A stretch of DNA of 43,865 nt from Paramicrosporidium saccamoebae (GCA_002794465.1 MTSL01000189.1:1575-45439), one strand, 5' to 3'. Positions 34,001 to 43,215 are shown, counted from the stretch's first letter. Notes: generated from the letters alone by a model not told the origin. Numbers and translations are program-made.

Positions 34001-35254
34001 CTATTTTAATCTAACGGTGGGGTAGTGTGGCCGAACACGCTTGATAAAATCGACAACTTTTTGATTTCCGTTAATTACCGCCTCAAGGTACGCCTCTACT
34101 GAGGGGGCCATATTAAGATGCTCGCATAAATTCTCCAGTAAGCCTAATCGGCCTTTCTTTGCAATCGTGTCAATCTGCTCCTGAGTAGCTTCCCAGTCTA
34201 AGAGCTTAAAAAGGACAGATGGGAGGGGCCCACGGCTTTCACTAAACCAGTTGGCCAAAAAATCAGTGGCAGGGTCATTTTGAGTGCTCACAAGGAATTG
34301 GAAGCATCTGACGGAAGAGTGTTTTACAACCAATTCCAATTGCTCATCAACTGAGACCGAAACCGTGTCGAGTGCACATTTCAGATATTCCGTAGAATCT
34401 TGCTTGATTGCCTCCTCAATGTCCTTGAATGAAAAGGGAATTCCGTTGTCTTGCAGATACTGCAGGATTTCAAGGGAGCAGAAGGTCTGGAACAAGCCAC
34501 GATGGGCATTCAAATGGGAAATTTTAAAGCCACGCTCTATAAAAAACTCTACCGTCTGCACGGCATCGTGAATTGCAATAGTTTCCATGTGCTCGAGAGC
34601 GTACGGCAACTGCAGGGGAGGGATGTACTTTTTTGGGTTGCGGGGAATGTACTGCATTTCAGAGAGAAATTTTGGATTATTAGCAGCGCAAGCCGCTTCG
34701 CTGTACTTTTGAAAATCAGCCTGTTGCCAGAGTTTGAACCAATGGTCACGGTCGTACCAAGCGGATTTGTAAGTCTCTGCCAAGTAGACATGCGCACGGA
34801 ACATGTCCGGCCACTCTTGGAGCGGGAAGAGCTGTAAACAACCCAAAATATTCTTGTGCCCTCCATCTTTGGCAATTAGATATCTCTTCAAATTGCTAGC
34901 CTTTGACAGCACGCTAGAGTCGATAAGATTGCAAGCAAAGGTTCGATCAACCTTAAAAGTCCCAATAGCAGACGCCAGGTGATCCTCCAACTGAACAGCA
35001 TCCAAGACTACGCTGCTATCAAGATTCTCAATAGCGCGAAACACCGTCATAGACCCCGTTATCGCCTCTTCCTTGGCGCGGCGGTCCAACCGGCGCTCGA
35101 CAAGACGCTGTCGCTCCTCATAGGATATTTTTTCAGAAAGTTTGAGCTTCTCAAGTCCATTGGCAATGTACTCTTCAGTACTCTTACCAAGTGGGACAAG
35201 GCGAGAAGCTGAAGCAACGAAAGAGACACAATAAATCAAGATGGCCGCCAGCAT
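34001..35254 (-). CDS. Secreted family B protein, member 4, single-module form
   Basis: The 417-aa product has a signal peptide (MLAAILIYCVSFVASAS) and only one copy of the family module: ACNLIDSSV, LGCLQLFPLQEWP, HVYLAETYKSAWYDRDHWFKLW, then ANNPKFLSEMQYIPRNP. It is followed by ankyrin-like helices (AVQTVEFFIERGF, SLEILQYLQDNGI, STEYLKCALD, CFQFLVSTQND). These continue to the C terminus (LGLLENLCEHLN). The N-terminal charged helix (EERQRLVERRLDRRAKEE) is shared in style with the other members' KLEEMTWAVKKNREAR. It may represent the ancestral single-module state before duplication, or a reduced form. It is the last gene of the minus-strand run. Function unknown. Confidence 0.78.
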   Translation of the reverse strand: MLAAILIYCVSFVASASRLVPLGKSTEEYIANGLEKLKLSEKISYEERQRLVERRLDRRAKEEAITGSMTVFRAIENLDSSVVLDAVQLEDHLASAIGTFKVDRTFACNLIDSSVLSKASNLKRYLIAKDGGHKNILGCLQLFPLQEWPDMFRAHVYLAETYKSAWYDRDHWFKLWQQADFQKYSEAACAANNPKFLSEMQYIPRNPKKYIPPLQLPYALEHMETIAIHDAVQTVEFFIERGFKISHLNAHRGLFQTFCSLEILQYLQDNGIPFSFKDIEEAIKQDSTEYLKCALDTVSVSVDEQLELVVKHSSVRCFQFLVSTQNDPATDFLANWFSESRGPLPSVLFKLLDWEATQEQIDTIAKKGRLGLLENLCEHLNMAPSVEAYLEAVINGNQKVVDFIKRVRPHYPTVRLK

Positions 35255-35597
35255 CCTAGAGCTGGCAAATCCCTGGCAACAAAAATTTTGAATAATTGAG
35301 CGATACGACCAGAGTAGCTGACAAGACTACATCAGCAAAGACAGTGATACGGCCATGTAAATACTGTAAAAGCTTGAGAGACGACAGAGGAGATGCACAA
35401 GATTTAGAGTAGCAAATCACTCCCGTTCTAACAATACTTTACTTACTCGGATAATGTTGCATCATTAGAGTCGTGTGATTTAAACGTCAACAGCGTAGGG
35501 TCAGACTTCTCTACCAGCAATTGATGTTATAATTCTGTAAAAACCTTGAATTAACATTGGGCTACTTGTTAAGGAAAGGGGTTGACCGGGGTAGGAA
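35255..35597. promoter_or_regulatory. Divergent intergenic region
   Basis: This 343-bp space separates the start of family B member 4 and the start of NOP4. It must hold both promoters. I see no TATA box, good CCAAT site or RNA gene. Confidence 0.4.
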
Positions 35598-37841
35598 ATG
35601 ACTACTGACAGTGTAGCGGTGCCTACAGTTGCCTCGACAAAGAAACGTCGTGATGGCGGCACGCACACCAAAACTACCATTTTCATTCCCAAACTTCCCT
35701 CTGGAGCCTCTGGAAAGGAGTTGGAAGAAATGTTCTCGGAATGGGGAGCGGTGAGAAGCGCCTTTACGGTGAAAAAGGGCGACGGATGCATTGGATTTGT
35801 GCATTTTGCCCTCAGCGAGGATGCCAAACGGGCGCTGGAGACGGTCTCAAAGGGCGTCCCGTTCAAGGGAAAGACCATAGTGGGGGAGTTGGCCCTGCGA
35901 AAGAATGCTTCCAAAGATGAAAAACCGGCCCAGGACCCGGTCAAAGCGGTGCCCGTGAAAAAGTCGCCGGTGCTGTTGATGGAGATTTCCGAGGGAAAAG
36001 AGTCCTTTGACAAGAAGCAACTGTACAAAAAGGTGCGAAAGAGCGGCAACCTCAAGGAACTGATATACCCTGTTGAGGGGAATATTCACTGCGCCAAGCT
36101 AGTCTTTACCAACAGCTTTGAGGCCGAAAAGGCACTTGCCAAGTTGGACCAACACACCTTCAAGGGGCGCAAATTTACTGTCACAGCCGCACCGGCTGAG
36201 GTCAAATCTACTTTAAAGATGCATCGTCTGATTGTCCGAAATTTGGCATTTTCAGCCAAAAAATCGACAGTTGAAGCTGCGTTTTCGCCCCACGGCACAG
36301 TGGTGGAGGTGACAATCCCAACAAAGCCGGGGAGCAAGATTATGCGTGGATTTGCCTTTGTGCAGATGAATAGTAAGGAAGAGGCACAGATGGCGCTTGA
36401 CAGTCTAAATGGGACCGAAATTGCAGGAAGAGTTGTTGCAGTTGACTGGGCCGTAGACAAGACTACCTTTCAGAAACTGAATGTTGAATCTCCTGTCCTA
36501 AAAGAAGACGAGGAGGTGGACGTTGAAGATGAAGAAGTGGATATCGAGGATAAAGAGATGGATGTTGAGAATAGCGATGAAGAGGTGGATGTTGAGAATA
36601 GCGATGAGGAAGTTGACGTTGAGGAGGAGAGCGAGATGGTTGATAATCTGCCTGATAATCCACTCGAAATCCCATCACCGAATACAGATCTTGGAACGAC
36701 AGTCTTTATTAGAAACGTTGCCTTTGTGACTGAAGAGGAGGATCTGGCTGCTGCATTGGAAGCGTTTGGTGCGCTCGAATATGTCAAAATTGTACGAGAC
36801 AGTAACACTGGCGCCACTAAGGGCACAGCCTTTGCCAAGTTCAAGCAGAGCAGTGCAGCAAAGGCGGCCTGCGAAGCCTCGGAACAGATTTGTCAGACCC
36901 AGCTAGAAGCCCCGGTAGTTGATCCATCAGAACTGGAACAGTCACTAACCACAGTGAGCAGCAAACTGGAACAGTTGGCCCGGAAACGAACTGGAAAGGA
37001 TTTCAAGTCGATTGTCGAGACGGGTTCGGCCATCGTCACAGACGATCAATCAAAGGGGATTATAGTGGATGGACGAGCATTATCAGTGCTGCCTGCCATT
37101 GACCGAAAGACGGCCGTCCGTATGAAGAAGGAGGGCGGTTTCCTGGACTCGGGCCCACAAGATCGTCGCAATCTGTATCTCCTCAATGAGACCGCCTTGA
37201 AACCAAAAACAACCCTGGCCAAGCGATTCTGGCCGACCATTGATGTATCTTACCGAGAACAACTTCTCAAGGAGCGTCGGAAGGAGCTCAAAGACAATCA
37301 CAACGTATTCGTCAGTCCAACTCGACTGTCGCTGCGACATTTGCCCACTTCTGTGGACGCAACAGATGTGAAGCGCGTCTTGCGGACCGCCATTGAAAGG
37401 GCATTGGCTTTGGTAGAGGGCGATGAGGGCTATCCCATGATTGATGACAAACTGCTTCCCTCACTGCGACCGCATCTGAAACAGGTGAAAATTATCCGTG
37501 GTGAACGCGAACGTTCCAAGGGCTATGCCTTTGCCGAATTCTCCCATCCAGTGCATTCATTGCTGGTGGTGCGCTATCTTGCCAATTATGCGCCCGGTTT
37601 GTGGCGAGAGCTTTTGGACAAGTTCCAGGGCAGTCGACATCGGGAAGCCGTCTTCAGAGCAAAGGCGCCCGTTGTGGAATTTGCTACTGAGAAAATGTCC
37701 ATAGTGAATAAGCGGGCCGAGGCTGGCAATATGAATGAGAGTGCAGTACAGAAATCAGTCGGCACTACAAATCGTGGGGCAAGAAAGATGGCTAAACCTA
37801 TAGACAAAGCATATAGACCCAAGCGATCAAAATTGCAATAA
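35598..37841 (+). CDS. NOP4: Nucleolar RNA-binding protein Nop4/RBM28
   Basis: RRM protein needed for 60S subunit assembly and 27S pre-rRNA processing in the nucleolus. The 747-aa product (yeast Nop4 685, human RBM28 759) has RRMs at about residues 25-102, 125-205, 212-290, 366-440 and 573-680. They are separated by an acidic repeat (about 300-345, EEVDVE and ENSDEEVDVE units). The last RRM region is diagnostic: DRRNLYLLNE, LKDNHNVFVSPTRLSLRHLP and GYAFAEFSHPVHSLLVVRYL match the RBM28/Nop4 pattern. The second RRM is weak, with a degenerate RNP1. The C terminus is basic (KPIDKAYRPKRSKLQ). The stop TAA lies inside AATAAA (37837-37842). The gene is single-exon and is convergent with the glucosidase II beta gene about 140 bp away. 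Confidence 0.93.
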   Translation: MTTDSVAVPTVASTKKRRDGGTHTKTTIFIPKLPSGASGKELEEMFSEWGAVRSAFTVKKGDGCIGFVHFALSEDAKRALETVSKGVPFKGKTIVGELALRKNASKDEKPAQDPVKAVPVKKSPVLLMEISEGKESFDKKQLYKKVRKSGNLKELIYPVEGNIHCAKLVFTNSFEAEKALAKLDQHTFKGRKFTVTAAPAEVKSTLKMHRLIVRNLAFSAKKSTVEAAFSPHGTVVEVTIPTKPGSKIMRGFAFVQMNSKEEAQMALDSLNGTEIAGRVVAVDWAVDKTTFQKLNVESPVLKEDEEVDVEDEEVDIEDKEMDVENSDEEVDVENSDEEVDVEEESEMVDNLPDNPLEIPSPNTDLGTTVFIRNVAFVTEEEDLAAALEAFGALEYVKIVRDSNTGATKGTAFAKFKQSSAAKAACEASEQICQTQLEAPVVDPSELEQSLTTVSSKLEQLARKRTGKDFKSIVETGSAIVTDDQSKGIIVDGRALSVLPAIDRKTAVRMKKEGGFLDSGPQDRRNLYLLNETALKPKTTLAKRFWPTIDVSYREQLLKERRKELKDNHNVFVSPTRLSLRHLPTSVDATDVKRVLRTAIERALALVEGDEGYPMIDDKLLPSLRPHLKQVKIIRGERERSKGYAFAEFSHPVHSLLVVRYLANYAPGLWRELLDKFQGSRHREAVFRAKAPVVEFATEKMSIVNKRAEAGNMNESAVQKSVGTTNRGARKMAKPIDKAYRPKRSKLQ

Positions 37842-37981
37842 AAGAGTATTGGCAATACCACTGGGTGTATGATGTTAGAGATGGAGACAGTATCCACTTA
37901 TGGTTGGTGATTCTATATTTCAGTTTTAGTTGGTACATTCGGTCTTGATAAAATACATTTATTGACTCATCTTGACAGGGT

Positions 37982-39339
37982 TTACAACTCTTCCCTCTCT
38001 TCATTATCTCTCTCTTTATCATCCTGCTCTTCATCACCCTCACCATTCTCATCACCCTCACCGCCCTCACCACCCTTTGCACAGACAGCCGGAGTCTCAA
38101 ACTTAATGGTATATTCACATATCGCCCGTTCGGATACAGAGACGATCCGGTTGAGGGGTCCGCAAAGCAATTTGATGGTGGAGGAGCGCAGCGGACCCTG
38201 CCAACAATGGGTGCCTCCCACATATTCCATTGCATCGTTGCGCCATCCACTCCATTTTCCCAATACCAAGGTATGGCCGTCCACGTGGGAGGTGACATTG
38301 TGGAAGGGACAATGTTCGTAGCGATGTTTCCCGACAGTGTTGGAGAAGCAACGACCATATAATCCCATCAGCGCTGTCGTCTTGAAGATGACATTCTGTC
38401 GGACATTGAGCCGAATTTCCTCTTGTTCGTATTCTCGGATCCGTTGTCGGGTGGCGTCCACCACTGAATAAGGCTCGGTCGGAATGGCAGTTGCCGTGCT
38501 CTGTAGATATTTAGTAATGGTCGTTGTGGCAGTTTTGCGTAGACGATCAATGAAATTGCCCAGTCCATTCAGCCCCAATTGGCTTTTCTCTTTTTCGGCA
38601 ATCGGATTCTCCACTGTCACTTCATATTCTTCATCCCCACCCACAGCATATTTTTCACAATAGTTACGAAACTTTTCATTCAACTCTACCGGATCCAACA
38701 ACATTTCCTCCAAGGCCGAGACTCGCTCCTGCAGTTCCCGCGTGTCGTAAACATCGCTTCCCTCCGTCTTCATCGTGTCTGCCTGTTTCAGCAATTCCCG
38801 TTCATAAGTCAAAAGCGTCTTTAGATGGGCAAGTCGAGTTTCGGTTGCTTCTTGCTGTCGTTGTGCCTCCTTTTCCAGTTTGCGCCTTTCCCCCAACGCT
38901 GTCGCCAACATGCGGTCATAGTTGTGACGTCTTGTTTCGTGGGATAATGCTTCAAGGGCGCAAGTGTTGGGACAGTGTCCAGTTGGCTCGTCAGACCCGT
39001 CGCAGCAGTCGCAATGTCCGTCATCCACCACCGTCTTTTTCACAAACTTTCCAACATGTCCGACATTTGCACACCAAAACTCGCCCACCGAGCAGGCTGA
39101 CGTGCCGGGTTCGTCATAGCCACTCAATGGACAGTCGCAGTAATTGTCATTCAGCTGCGTCTCGGTCAGCATCCGCGGCTGATCCGGTTCCGGACACTGC
39201 AGCAGTCGCGAGTATTTGGTCTCATCTAAGCGGTTATGCTGCACCGTAAAATACCATCGGGATGGACGCCACGCAGCGTCTTGGCAGTTAGACACGACAG
39301 TATTGCACTAGCACTCGTCCAAATTAATGCCGAAACCAT
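37982..39339 (-). CDS. GTB1: Glucosidase II beta subunit (PRKCSH/Gtb1)
   Basis: Noncatalytic ER-luminal subunit of glucosidase II, which trims glucoses from N-glycans and retains the alpha subunit in the ER. Exons are 39339-39255 and 39225-37982, with a 29-nt intron (39254-39226, branch CATAACC, acceptor CTTAG), giving 442 aa. Exon 1 supplies a signal peptide (MVSALIWTSASAILSCLTA) and the conserved RGVHPD; a GTG-started frame without it lacks both. Domains in order: two LDL-receptor class A-like Cys modules (NDNYCDCPLSGYDEPGTSAC and DDGHCDCCDGSDE), a coiled coil (about 120-190), and the MRH mannose-binding domain (CPFHNVTSHVDGHTLVLGKW, YVGGTHCWQGPLRSSTI). An acidic Gly/Glu tail ends REEL, which fits the ER-retrieval pattern. 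The start is 57 bp from the divergent UTP11 start. Confidence 0.94.
39226..39254 (-). other. 29-nt intron of GTB1
   Basis: On the minus strand it begins GTATTT and ends CCGCTTAG, with CATAAC as branch site. It splits an Asp codon in phase 1 and links the signal-peptide exon to the main frame. Confidence 0.8.
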
Positions 39340-39396
39340 CTTTCCATATCAGGCCAGACGCATGAATATACATCGCACTGGACCGGGGTACATCAG

Positions 39397-40131
39397 ATGG
39401 GACTTGGAGAGAGAGCATTCAAAAAGGCCCTGCATACACGCACCCATCGGGAGCGCTCTCAGCCGGCAGGACGCGCCAAGTTGGGCATCCTCGAGAAACA
39501 CAAGGACTATGTGCTGCGTGCACGCGACTACCACCGCAAACAGGACACGCTAAAGGCGTTGCGGGTGCGGGCCTCCCACCGGAACCCGGACGAATTTCAC
39601 TTTGGTATGATCAAAAGTCGCGTCGTTAAGGGACGGCATCGTCAGGATGCCACAGAAAAGGCAAAGTCGGTGCCTGCTGAGATGCTCAAACTCATGAAAA
39701 CGCAGGATGTCGGCTATATTGTCCTACAGAAGAATGCCAATAAGAAGAAACTGACGGCTATCCAACAGGAGGTGGCTGTGGCCGAGGCCATCAAACAGGG
39801 CCCCTCTGCCCGACAACACATTTTCTTTGCTGAGGATCACACGGAGCGAGCTGAACTGCTCCACAAAATTGCTTCCACTCCCCTAGCGCCTCCAAAAGAG
39901 GAGCCTGAACGGGACATGTTAGATGAGCTTGACGCCACCCCCGCTGAAAAGACTCTGCGTCGGAAACATCAAGTCCTCATTGCCCGACAGAATCGTGTAG
40001 AGAAGCTCGAAAAACTGGAGCACAAAATGCGACTTGATCGGATGGTGCTGGCCAAGGGCAAAAAGACCAAGATTGGCACGGATGAATATGGTTTCGCCAA
40101 ATTCAAATGGGCCGTAGAGAGGAAGAAATAA
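39397..40131 (+). CDS. UTP11: SSU processome protein Utp11
   Basis: U3 snoRNP-associated component of the small-subunit processome, needed for 18S rRNA maturation in the nucleolus. The 244-aa product matches the family length (yeast 250). The N terminus is diagnostic: THRERSQPAGRAKLGILEKHKDY, RARDYHRKQDTLKALR and NPDEFHFGMIKSRV. A middle KKLTAIQQEVAVAEA and a Lys-rich C terminus ending FAKFKWAVERKK follow. It is single-exon. The start is the first ATG and aligns with the family N terminus. The 57-bp space to the divergent GTB1 start has no TATA or CCAAT box. A poly(A) signal AATAAA lies about 40 bp after the stop, near 40170. Confidence 0.94.
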   Translation: MGLGERAFKKALHTRTHRERSQPAGRAKLGILEKHKDYVLRARDYHRKQDTLKALRVRASHRNPDEFHFGMIKSRVVKGRHRQDATEKAKSVPAEMLKLMKTQDVGYIVLQKNANKKKLTAIQQEVAVAEAIKQGPSARQHIFFAEDHTERAELLHKIASTPLAPPKEEPERDMLDELDATPAEKTLRRKHQVLIARQNRVEKLEKLEHKMRLDRMVLAKGKKTKIGTDEYGFAKFKWAVERKK

Positions 40132-40350
40132 ACCAATTGTATTCAGTCCATATTCTGGTTTACATGCCAAATAAATTATCCCATTCGGCCCGCCAGCTCC
40201 CCAGAGAAAAGTGGCTTGACGGAAAGATGAACGGATATGGTTGACGAGGTCGCCAGATCGGAATCAAATATATCGAGCGGGACCACTCTATTGGTCGGCT
40301 ACTCTTCCCTAAAAGGAAATTCAGATCTAGCTAATTGTCACACTAGCACA

Positions 40351-40356
40351 TATAAA
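40351..40356 (+). promoter_or_regulatory. TATA box of the Ser-rich secreted protein gene
   Basis: TATAAA starts 31 bp before the ATG at 40382, the same spacing as at 5163. An ATTGG lies at 40290-40294, about 90 bp before the ATG. A transcript starting about 30 bp after TATA would have almost no leader. Confidence 0.6.
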
Positions 40357-40381
40357 GTGCCCACCTGGAGCGGGGTGGACA

Positions 40382-41383
40382 ATGCAACTTACCACCACCG
40401 CCTTTTTGTGTTTTGTCGCCAGCTGTGCTGCCAGCAAAAGCTGTTGTAAGAAGGACAAGGAAAACTCTGTCAGTTCCTATTCGCAAAGCTCGGAACTCAG
40501 TGCCACCGATGCTAAGAGCTCCAGCGGCTCTTACTCCAATAGCTCATATTCCAATGCCTCTCACTCTGGAAGCTTTTATTCCAGTGTTTCTCACTCTGGA
40601 AGCTCTCATTCCAGTGTCTCTCACTCTGGAGACTCCTATTCCAGCATCTCTCGCTCTGCGAGCTCGCGTTCTGAGGAATCTGGCGAATGGGACATTTCTG
40701 AACCCCGCAAGAAGAGTGTAGTGACTTCAAGAAGCAGAACGGTAAAGAATTCCAAGGCAGTTAAAGAAATTGACAATGCCATGCCTCACTTGGGTCTGGC
40801 CGCCTCGACCGATCCCAACGCGTTACTAACGGAAAAGATTTCTCGTCGCTTGAAAAGCAAAAAGACTCGCCGACTATTGAAAGAGCGAGCTGGAAGACAG
40901 CCTAGTCTTGTGGCTGAGATATTGCAGGTACTGGTGCGCGCAGATCCACTCCAAAAGGTAGCGGAACAAATCAAGTCCAACCCCCAAAGCCTTAACTCTG
41001 ATCTTAAGACGACCTCTTCTCCCCAGCCCCAGACCCTGCGCAAAAAGACCTCCCGAACCCATTCCCACCGAACCTCCAGTCGACAGAACTCGAAAGTTAC
41101 TCTCCCAAACTATTCCGATCTCGTCGAAATCGAACGCCGCTTCCCAGAGCTCAAGAATCTGTCCCGCAACGCCAATGCCAATCAATTGCTTGTGGCCATG
41201 GTGGCACTGGATGAGAGCCACGCAGCCAAACTCAATGAAGCTATTTCACGTGATTCGAAATACTTGTCGCGCATGTTCTTGAATCTCAACAAGAATGAAA
41301 AGCAGCCAGTCCGCGCTGTGGCACGGTTGCTAAATGAAAGTCGTCGGAAGAGCCGGTCGCCCTTTGATTCAGTCCACTCATAA
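40382..41383 (+). CDS. Secreted Ser-rich protein with decapeptide repeats, 333 aa
   Basis: The product starts with a signal peptide (MQLTTTAFLCFVASCAAS) followed by SCCKKDKEN. Residues about 50-100 hold five 10-residue Ser units such as SHSGSFYSSV, SHSGSSHSSV and SHSGDSYSSI. The remainder is basic and partly helical (KISRRLKSKKTRRLLKER; AEILQVLVRADPLQKVAEQI), then Arg/Ser/Thr-rich, then a conserved-looking helical block (VEIERRFPELKNLSRNANANQLLVAMVALDE). Ser repeats of this type are often O-glycosylated in fungal secreted or wall proteins, and the window has a suitable GT15 enzyme. No family is recognised. Composition and promoter layout resemble the Lys/Ser-rich gene at 5194. AATAAA lies at 41410-41415. 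Confidence 0.78.
   Translation: MQLTTTAFLCFVASCAASKSCCKKDKENSVSSYSQSSELSATDAKSSSGSYSNSSYSNASHSGSFYSSVSHSGSSHSSVSHSGDSYSSISRSASSRSEESGEWDISEPRKKSVVTSRSRTVKNSKAVKEIDNAMPHLGLAASTDPNALLTEKISRRLKSKKTRRLLKERAGRQPSLVAEILQVLVRADPLQKVAEQIKSNPQSLNSDLKTTSSPQPQTLRKKTSRTHSHRTSSRQNSKVTLPNYSDLVEIERRFPELKNLSRNANANQLLVAMVALDESHAAKLNEAISRDSKYLSRMFLNLNKNEKQPVRAVARLLNESRRKSRSPFDSVHS
40530..40670 (+). repeat. 30-bp coding repeat, Ser decapeptides
   Basis: Tandem 30-bp units of the form TCTCACTCTGGAAGC followed by (T/C)(A/T)(T/C)TCCAGTGTT encode SHSGSxxSSV. Three are nearly identical and the flanking two have diverged. Confidence 0.8.
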
Positions 41384-41462
41384 GCGGACTAGAAAGAAAA
41401 TGGGTCTTTAATAAACAGTCTATTGAATACTCTACTATAGGAACACTATCTCATTAATGATG

Positions 41463-43046
41463 CTACACTATTTGGTCCTGGAAGGACGAATCAATCAATT
41501 TGCGTATCTCAAAGGGCGAGAAGAGGTTGGCCAATTTCCATCCCCGCAGCATCTTGACTATGCGAACAGAGGTCTTTTTGTCCAGCGGGCTAAAGCACTT
41601 TTCCCAGGGAGTTTGAGGGCCAAGTTGGTCAACGAATAAATTATGAAAGTCGACCTTGGTGCGATTGACTAGTAGATACACCAGCGAGGTGGCGATGAGT
41701 GCAATCTCATACTGTCCCATCTTGCCCAATTCCGTCTTCAACACTAGCCTCTTAGTCTTCTCAATGACCAGGGAGGAAAAGTCGACTTCAGCATCATATC
41801 CGAAAAGCTTGAGATTAAGGGGCAGTCGGTTCGACTCGCACAAACTCAGAAAATTGCTGGGGAACCAGTCAGCTGACCATGGACGGACATGATCGCTAAC
41901 CATAGACAATGGCCCTTCCCGAATGAAAATGTTCACTCTCTCCGAGACATTTCGGTAAACATCCGGCAGGTAATTCCTCGGTACCAATGACACATATTCT
42001 TCTGCAAAGCCGGGCAGTTGGCTAGCACGATCAAGCAATTCCCGCCAGGTCAAAGGTGTCATGGCATAAATTGGACATATCTCAAAGAATCTTTTGCAAT
42101 ACCCTGCACGCTTTGTTGATTTGCTCCGCAACTGCTCTATGAGCACGGCCCCCAATGTTTCCCAATAAGTCAAGCCACCTAATCCTTCAATGGAGGCCAT
42201 CCATGCAAAAATTTTCCCATAGAAGAGCGGATTAGCAACCATTCGACGACCATTGATATAGCCGAGATCGGCAAGGACGGCCCAGGCGGCGCGAGACGGC
42301 CGTTGACTGTAACGCAGAGCGCCTCTAGTGAGAGGCTGACGCTCCGACGCCTGAATGGTCAACACGGCGCGCACTGCTCGTTCCACCTTGTCCTCCGCAG
42401 TCAAATATTGCAGAATTGGAGCTGTGAAATTTTCCTCATTGGGATTATCCTCGGTCGACACACAACTCTCATGAACTGTGTGACTTAGGAACACGGCCAT
42501 AATTCGAGGGGTTAGGACGTCCTTTAAGGTTTCAAAGGCCCACACAAATCCCTTGTAATCAGTGTTTTGCACAAAATACTCAATGGGTGCAATGCTCTCC
42601 ATCTGGTGTAATCGGCTCTTGGATAGTCGCACAATGTCCCTGCTCTCCATCATTTCGCGATGATAAGGTTTTCTTGAAAAGGAATGCGCCTTCAACACAT
42701 TAGCGCGGTACACATTGCTGCTCAGTAGCACGGTGGCAATTCCTTTGTTCCGTCCCAGTTTGGGCAGACTAAAGATGGTGTCGTGCAATACTGTGTGTTT
42801 TGCAAAGTCACACAGATGTCTTATCCTCAACTGCGACTCCTTCAGCTGCGTGTAATGCGACTCGAAATTGTACAGCGTATGACTGAGCAATGCTGCAACC
42901 AACAGCAGGTTTTGCAGCTCAATGAGAAAAGTGCCTAGCATTGTATCGATTGTACGTCGGGAGTGATTAGTGATAAGATTCAATGGGTGGAATTTCAGAA
43001 GTATGGCCATGCAATCCGAGATCAGCGCCAGGAATATTACCAGCAT
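41463..43046 (-). CDS. Secreted family A protein, member 4
   Basis: The 527-aa product starts with a signal peptide (MLVIFLALISDCMA) followed by ILLKFHPLNLI, equivalent to IEFSLHNI in member 3. Family blocks are HDTIFSLPKLG, LTPRIMAVFLSHTV (members 2/3: LTPEILAVFL), VLTIQASER, LTYWETLGAVL, NYLPDVYRNVSERVNIFIREGPLSMV, and the C-terminal LVYLLVNRTKVDFHNLF. The end is LANLFSPFEIRKLIDSSF. It is closest to member 5, whose visible end is HFTLTELRSMLDSSF, and shares the YLPD..R..S..R....R.GP.S.V motif with member 1. No known domain is seen. The shared upstream element has a partial copy at 43216-43300, 170-250 bp before its start. Confidence 0.8.
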   Translation of the reverse strand: MLVIFLALISDCMAILLKFHPLNLITNHSRRTIDTMLGTFLIELQNLLLVAALLSHTLYNFESHYTQLKESQLRIRHLCDFAKHTVLHDTIFSLPKLGRNKGIATVLLSSNVYRANVLKAHSFSRKPYHREMMESRDIVRLSKSRLHQMESIAPIEYFVQNTDYKGFVWAFETLKDVLTPRIMAVFLSHTVHESCVSTEDNPNEENFTAPILQYLTAEDKVERAVRAVLTIQASERQPLTRGALRYSQRPSRAAWAVLADLGYINGRRMVANPLFYGKIFAWMASIEGLGGLTYWETLGAVLIEQLRSKSTKRAGYCKRFFEICPIYAMTPLTWRELLDRASQLPGFAEEYVSLVPRNYLPDVYRNVSERVNIFIREGPLSMVSDHVRPWSADWFPSNFLSLCESNRLPLNLKLFGYDAEVDFSSLVIEKTKRLVLKTELGKMGQYEIALIATSLVYLLVNRTKVDFHNLFVDQLGPQTPWEKCFSPLDKKTSVRIVKMLRGWKLANLFSPFEIRKLIDSSFQDQIV

Positions 43047-43215
43047 CCGATATTAAGGTTTAACCTTTTTTGCATTTTCCGTAAATTTATCACATACTGG
43101 GGCAATCACCCCAAATGGGGGGATGTTTAATTAAGAGAAAACTTCTTAGGTATCAGATATTTAAAATAAGCGATTGGCAATGTGAAAAGACTCTGTTGAA
43201 GGGTGAACTTGCTCT

